DNA from: Bugula neritina
Lineage: Eukaryota > Bryozoa > Gymnolaemata > Cheilostomatida > Bugulidae
Direction of reading: 5' to 3'
Assembly: GCA_964035545.1 (NCBI GenBank)
Contig: OZ037767.1
Location: forward strand, 6,750,207-6,810,206
DNA length: 60,000 bases
Shown: positions 54,701 to 60,000 of the stretch, piece after piece
Layout: the number at the start of each line of letters is the position of its first letter
Position numbering within the stretch: position 1 is the stretch's first letter
The notes under the pieces: generated by a model
Seen by the model: only the letters and a program-made list of their open reading frames with translations
Told to the model about the DNA's origin: nothing
Database searches by the model: none
Program-made: the position numbers and the translations under genes

Positions 54701-57700
54701 GCTTTGTATCAGGGAAAGCGTAAGTTACGGCGGAAGACATTCCCCTCCCGGCAGCAGCATAATGGCGGCACGGATTCAACTGACAGCGAGGAGTTGGACC
54801 ACAGTGACTCTGGCTACTCCAGCCCTATGCACCGGCAAAACCAGATAAGCAGTGGAACAGATGCCCAGACCAAGACTGTGGACTCACACTCTAGCGGTGT
54901 ATCGGTGGGGGCGGTCACCACAGCCACCCATTACGTGACCACCCCGCCTCTCTCTGTGGTGACAGTCTCACAAGTTAGCTCGTGTACCCAGCTGCGACAA
55001 GCGAGTAGCGTGTACCATGCCACCCCCCTCTACAGTGAACAAATAACTCCCAGTCTAAGGAAGAGTTATGCCCTCTCTGCCAGTCTACACAGACCAGCCA
55101 TGGTAACAGTTCCTCATCTCCACACCAACATGCCTCAGGCTACGGGCTCACTCGCTCAGACCAAAGACAGCGCGCTGTCGGAGCAGGAGGATGAGTTGGA
55201 GGAAGCTCACCCTTCTGGAAAGAAAAGGAAGCGGAAACGAGGACGTCGGCGTAGAAAGAAAGGTATGTTCTGGGGATCTTAGAGTATACAGGAAACATAA
55301 AGTGTACGTGTTTAGTCACATCTAATTCAGAGATTCAGCTTCCGTTTGTGTTCATATGTAGTTATGTTGTTATGATAGTTTATAGTAAAGGTTGGAAATA
55401 CCTCTGATAGATTGCTGTGTGTTATGGGCCACTTCTAGGCAATTCAGTAGCTGCCTTTTCAAACCCGTCTCATGTTACAAGCATAAACTGTGTAGTCATT
55501 ACAGCTCAGTATGCTGAGTGTTTCTATTTCCACTAAAAAATAACTTTTGATAAGTTGCTGCAGCTATGAATGCCATTACATGGTGATTACTTGTAGTAAT
55601 GTTTGTAGCAATGTGAGGTATGCATGCTTTTCCTTTAGTGGTTAGGCAAGGCAAGGCAATGACTGAGCTGTGTATAGCCCAGTGAGTCACTGCCTTAAGC
55701 TAATCATGTAGTAACAATTAATTAGTTTATAAATACTCTAATTAAGCTGATATAATAGAACTGAAATAAAACCTAGCCTCGCCTCCTCAACTAACGAGTA
55801 ACAACCAACAGGTTGGGCCATCAAAGAAACTATTCAAGTGTTTGATAAACTCTGGAGAATTATGGTCTAGAAAAAATGCTTTAAATATTCCATATAATCT
55901 ATATTCTAGAATCTAGATACTGGCTACAGTTTCTAGAATGTTCCAGTTATAGGATGTCCATATAATATTTACCATCTTCTCACTGCAAAGCATTGAAGGG
56001 TGCTGATTGCAAATATCAGTTTTTTATTGAAAGATAAATAACATTTTAGTTTCATTGTTTTGGGTGAAGTGCTGCAGTGTTATGTGGAGCCAACGCTGTT
56101 TGAAGAAACTCACTTGTAGAACTAGTTTCTACTCAGAGTTTACCAAGAGACCATCATTTAGTATTTACCTTCCCAAATCTTTCACTCCAAGTAGAAGAAA
56201 TGATGCCCCCCCCTTGTCCCTTATACTTCTTCCTAAGCCCCCTATGGTCCTTCTATGCCCCATTATGGTTCCCTGTGGTCTCCTATACCCCCCCTATGGC
56301 CTGGTTAGACACATGTCAATCCAACTGATGATCTCTACTCTCTGCTGTATTTACAGACAAGACTTCTGCAGAAGATGGAACTGGGGGTAAAGTTGGAATT
56401 GTGGAAAACTTAGAGGTTCGCAATGTGAGTTTTATTTATATCCAGTGAATATTACACAAGTGTGTAATAGTTGGCTGTCTCTTTCAGATACACATATACC
56501 CATATCTTATGATGATTAACACTTGTTTGTTTCTATCCAGCAATCACCAATCCTTAGTCAAGAAACACCATTCAACTTGCTTTCACCTGACAGAATAGCA
56601 GAAAACTTCCCTTCTTTTGCCGAGGCTGGGTTGTACGACGGTAAGTGTCTGGTTCCACCAATCACATTAGCCGTGTCATAATATTGATTATACAGAATTG
56701 ATTATACTGAAACTGCAACTTCTACCGGAAGAACAATAGCATAACATTGTTACTCCTTATACATCAGTACCTCTCAATGCAATCTTTCAGCTCACATTCC
56801 TCTGTTTTAATTTATTAGAAATTACACAGCATGTTAATCTTGCGTTTTATAGTTTTTTTGCAGCACATAATCCCAGCATTATCCCGATATTTAGTTTGAG
56901 TTATGTGAGTTAGTATGGTATAATGTAGAGCTACAGGTACTGGATGGTAAATACCTTATATATCAAGCTACTGGCTCTCAGCTTGAGACAACCTCCATCT
57001 TGAATGTCCTTTCATAGTTTACTTGTCTTGGAATAATAGCATTTGATTTTAGAAGTCAAATGAAATGTAATTAGTTTAATGAGTCAGAAGTTGTTAGGCA
57101 GCAGTTGTGCTGACCTAACCTCTTAAAGTATTATCTGCAGCTGATGTCTGCTGTTTTTATTTCAGTTAGTCAACAAATTAAACTTTCTAGTTTCACTACA
57201 GAGTGTCTCTTGTCAGTTTAGTGGGTATTTTACTCTGCAGTAAGGAATTGCCTCCTCACTCACAAGCTTGCTGATAGCTCCCAGACAATAGTCACTTGGA
57301 TTAATCTAAGCTGTTCATATAGCTGAATGTTTCAAAAGCTTAGCTGTCAGTGTAGTCGAGTGTTGTGAATCCTTATAGAGTCTTGAGTTTTCTGGTTTGG
57401 GTCACTTCACCCACCCCCCCCCCCCCCAACTCTATTGCGCAGATTAGAGTTAGAATTGAATTTCTTAGATTCCTCAGAGTGTAAGCTTTCTGGAAAGAGG
57501 AAGAAAAGGCGGGAACAGGCTAATAAAGCTGCAATGGAAGAGCAGTTGGAGATTGACCTTGAACAGCAAGCCCTCAAGGTCGTTAACCAGACTCCTGTGA
57601 TAGTGAAACCTACGCCCCTTCTGGTCTCACCCCCTCCTGCCAGCGGTAAGAAGTCCCAGCAGCCAGTCTCAATAAATCTGATGGACTTCATTGCTAGCCC

Positions 57701-60000
57701 TAGTCCCAAGGTAAGTCTTTACACCTGAAGTTGTCCCCTCACTACAATACGAAACCACTTTATCCAGTAAATATGTAACTGTGAATGTATTCTTCAGTTA
57801 GAAATGGAAGGAATCTGCCAGCCTTTTTAAACCTAGCAAAAGTGGTGCAGAGAAAGTCCTTTTGTTTCTAGTATCTAGTGTTGAAGTAAACTTTATAAGT
57901 GTTTTTGATTGTTGGTAGTCAAGAGAGATTTTGTAAAAAGTGAATGCCTTGCTTTCCTGCTCTTCCTGTAATGCTATAACTTATTCCACGTTATTAGTAT
58001 ATTCTGTACTGTAACTAGAATCCATGCTGTAAAATGTAGGAAACATTCACCAGTGTTTACATGTGTTGTGATTGGTAGCTAGTGTAGCCTTTGTGCTCTG
58101 GTTATTGATTGTTTCAGTGTAGGTCAGTCGCATTCTCTATATACTTGTACATGAACTGCCACACTGTATTATATCGCTGACAGGCAGTTTTATATTACTC
58201 ATACAATATTTATACTATTAATATAACTGTAGTTTTATATTACAGCTTATAGTGTGTGTACTTTATATGGCATACACTCATTGTAGTTTAGTTATTTATT
58301 ACTACTCTGAACAAAATGGCTGTATATTATACGAGATGGTTCTCTTACCTATTAAGTATGGCATCTATCAACACTTGCAATGTTACATTCATACAAGGTT
58401 CCATTAAAGGAAGGCTTGTCATGTTTCCTGCCCTTTAGGACAGGCATTTCTATATACTTTTAACCAGTGATTTCTGAGGGCCTGCAGCCAGTCTAATCAA
58501 ATTTAGACTGAGATCCTAGAGTAGTTATATTACTCTAAAGGGTCCCGACATAGCTGAGTCTGTAGGCCGCAGACACTCAATTTCAACTTGTATTCAGTAA
58601 AAAAATATTGTTCTGTTTGTATTTTATAGCATAATGGAAGCAATGTTATAATATGCAGCCAATATGAGAAGACAACTCCTGTAGATAGAAATACTCATGG
58701 AATGTATTCATTTGTAGCCTCTGCAGTCGGATACTGAAACGCCCACGCCGGTGCAGAAAAAGAATAGCTTTAGTCCCAAGAGTACTGCAGCTCTCAATCC
58801 ACTGGACTCCTCCGCACCCAACCAAAAGCGGGGCAAGGAAAGGGAGACCCCTAAGGCTAAGAAACCCAGTGCCCTCAAGAAAGTCATTCTCAAAGAGAGA
58901 GAAGAGCGGAAACGGATGAGGTAGACGTTTTTGAAACTGTAACTTTATAAAGTAACATAGAGATGTGTTTATAGAGCAAAATTCTGCATGTAATTTTAGT
59001 CAATAAAGTTGCTTTGTTAAAAAGAGCTGGTGATATCCTAGCAACCATTAGCTCTGAACTCAAAGGATCCGCCATCAGTGTAATACTAAAGTGTCTTGCT
59101 TGCTGCCGCTTGTTTGCTGACTTAGTGTGTGTCTTAGTAATTCCTCTGGCCAATTAGATGTTGGGTTTGTGTTCAGGTACATTGGAGACGGGCCAGTTGA
59201 TCTGATCTCTACACCTGACTCCAGTCTCCACTTCACTTCTGAACCGGAAGAGAACGACGAAGATGATGTAATCAGTGACATAGAAGAAGCCAATTTGCTA
59301 GGCAATAGCTCTATAGGTTGGTAAAACTAGCACCTCGTTTCCATTTCTTGGAATGGATCAGTTTTGATGCATTTGTGGTTTCGGTTCCCATTAACTTATG
59401 GTTACGGTTTCACTCATTCAACTGTTCCCAAACATCAAATGAAAAATCCATGCAAGCAATGGAAACACAGTGATGGTATATAAACTTTCTGTTGGTATTG
59501 TTGTCTCTGTATTTATACTGTTTCAAACTGATGAACTGGTATGACATATTGAAAGCCTGGTGGAATTTTAGCTCAATATTTTTATAGTACAAGACATAAA
59601 AAGTTAAGCATTGCTAGACATCAGTTAGGTTCACGGTGCCAGGTCAAGTGAGAGTAAGTGATTGCAGCAGATGTGTGAATGTGATGGCATATTGTGTGGA
59701 GTGTCGGTTACAAATCTGCAGCTTCTGTTACATTGTGTCAAAGGTTCTTAGAAATAATTAGTCTACAGTGACGTATTCAGCACTATATAGTAATTATATA
59801 TAACACCATGTTGCTCTGCTTACCTGTAGTACACTCTGCCATATGTATTTTCATCATATCAAAGTAGTGTTGAAGTGATTGGAGACTTGCAGGTTTTAAA
59901 AATCCCCAAAAAATGACAAATATGGTTTTATGTTTGAATGTTTATTGTGGTTGTTGATAGATAACGTGTCTTCGTATTACAGGAGATGACTCAGGAACAC
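48714..60000 (+). CDS. SECISBP2L: SECIS-binding protein 2 (SECISBP2/SECISBP2L) homologue, 5' exons, runs off the window
   Basis: The family binds the SECIS element of selenoprotein mRNAs and recruits the Sec elongation factor so that UGA is read as selenocysteine. Exons: 48714-48904, 49537-49676, 51916-52202, 54214-54364, 54654-55262, 56357-56424, 56541-56640, 57469-57710, 58718-58920, 59177-59316, 59983->60000; all phases agree (716 codons so far). Matches to vertebrate SECISBP2L: N-terminal LSAEAAEFVPS and NCYPFV; MLMDTAAQTDFASEIADHTL; DHSDSGYSSPMH; GKKSQQPVSINLMDF; the conserved KRGKERE and ALKKVILKEREERK block just before the SECIS-binding region. A Pro/His-rich segment (GFYPP, PRPLRPPRPSHP) and a basic KKRKRKRGRRRRKK run (possible nuclear signal) are visible. 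The L7Ae RNA-binding domain must follow right of the window. An in-frame TAG upstream (48696) supports the ATG. Vertebrates have two paralogues; this may be the single ancestral gene. Confidence 0.9.
49885..50070. repeat. Imperfect repeat (ATGCTGTATGTTGTAATAT), SECISBP2 intron 2
   Basis: About eight copies of a unit near 21-22 bp with the words GCCATGCTGTATGTTATA and TGCTGTGCTGTATGTTG. The surrounding intron (49677-51915) has no other recognised feature. The derived Cys/Tyr/Val-rich open frames are repeat artefacts. Confidence 0.75.
53125..53195 (+). mobile_element. Possible tRNA-related SINE fragment in SECISBP2 intron 3
   Basis: An A-box-like TAGCGCAATGGA (about 53135) is followed, some 35 bases later, by a B-box-like ATATGAATCTCTGG. 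The tRNA-like spacing is short, and no A-tail or duplication was found. It could be a degraded SINE head or chance. Confidence 0.3.
53453..54189. mobile_element. Non-autonomous hAT-type element in SECISBP2 intron 3
   Basis: The element is 53461-54181 (721 bp). Flanks ATATGGAA (53453-53460) and ATATAGAA (54182-54189) are an 8-bp target duplication with one mismatch. The termini are CAGTAGTTACCAACC and, from the other strand, CAGTGATTCTCAACC (11 of 15 identical), close to the CAGTGGTTCTCAACC end known from hAT/Charlie-type elements. No transposase frame is present. The right end lies 32 bases before exon 4. Confidence 0.78.
57413..57427. repeat. Poly-C tract, SECISBP2 intron 7
   Basis: A run of about 14 C with its 3' end about 40 bases before the acceptor used for exon 8 (57469). 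It lies upstream of an in-phase TTTCTTAG acceptor. A competing AG at 57441-57442 would put a stop codon in frame, so the later acceptor was preferred. Confidence 0.8.
59370..59480. repeat. Dispersed repeat block, also near 47775-47880 and 54000-54100
   Basis: The three blocks share, in order, GTGGTTTC-like words, CATTA then CTTATGG, GGTTTC, a CAACTGTTCCC-like word, then AATGGAAA or AATGGAATATCC. The middle copy lies inside the hAT-type element 53461-54181, so all three may be parts of one non-autonomous family. Ends could not be fixed at the two outer copies. Confidence 0.45.

Noticed and set aside
57435-57468. Longer exon 8 of SECISBP2 starting at 57443
   Set aside because: With the preceding exon's phase this start reads straight into a TAG; the acceptor at 57467-57468 keeps the frame.
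58540-58580. tRNA A-box-like ATAGCTGAGTCTGTAGG
   Set aside because: No B-box at the proper distance and no cloverleaf could be drawn; likely chance or a very degraded SINE.

Overview
The window is animal nuclear DNA. It is AT-rich, has intron-rich genes with GT-AG splice sites, and carries many tandem repeats and transposon remnants. The Toll-like receptor (single cysteine cluster, V-type layout), the tRNA-derived SINE-like copies and a Ty3/gypsy-like element fit an invertebrate; a lophotrochozoan such as a mollusc is my best guess, but the sequence does not settle the species. I assembled five host genes, all on the + strand, by following splice sites and reading phase by eye and comparing the products with protein families I know.

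Layout: (1) 3171-6936, the 3' part of a RALBP1/RLIP76 homologue (Ral effector); its RhoGAP part must lie left of the window. (2) 7531-13052, a complete KAT5/Tip60 MYST acetyltransferase of 10 exons and 457 aa, starting only 594 bp after RALBP1 stops. (3) 14815-15965, a minisatellite with a 20-bp unit. (4) 17203-21898, a complete Toll-like receptor of 4 exons and 930 aa, with the TIR domain split by introns. (5) 24205-28437, a 4.2-kb LTR retroelement on the - strand with apparently identical 344-bp LTRs, a primer-binding site matching a tRNA-Leu 3' end, a polypurine tract, a gag-like ORF and a second zinc-finger/coiled-coil ORF, but no visible reverse transcriptase. (6) 29113-43021, NRDE2, the nuclear exosome/MTR4 regulator, 21 exons and about 1081 aa. 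(7) 43022-48713, a long gene-poor stretch. (8) 48714 to the right edge, the 5' two thirds of a SECISBP2/SECISBP2L homologue (selenoprotein synthesis); its L7Ae RNA-binding domain would lie beyond the window.

The host genes are not a pathway cluster: Ral signalling, chromatin acetylation, innate immunity, nuclear RNA surveillance and selenocysteine decoding are simply neighbours. The most unusual item is the LTR element. It looks recently inserted although it seems to lack its own polymerase, and it has a phase-matched splice donor early in gag and a strong acceptor just before the second ORF, so a spliced subgenomic mRNA for an accessory protein is predicted. Other items worth a look are a perfect 39-bp-arm palindrome in KAT5 intron 1, two non-autonomous hAT elements with recognisable 8-bp target duplications (one ending 32 bp before a SECISBP2 exon), a GC-AG intron in KAT5, two phase-neutral NAGNAG acceptors, and an in-frame 30-bp coding repeat in RALBP1.
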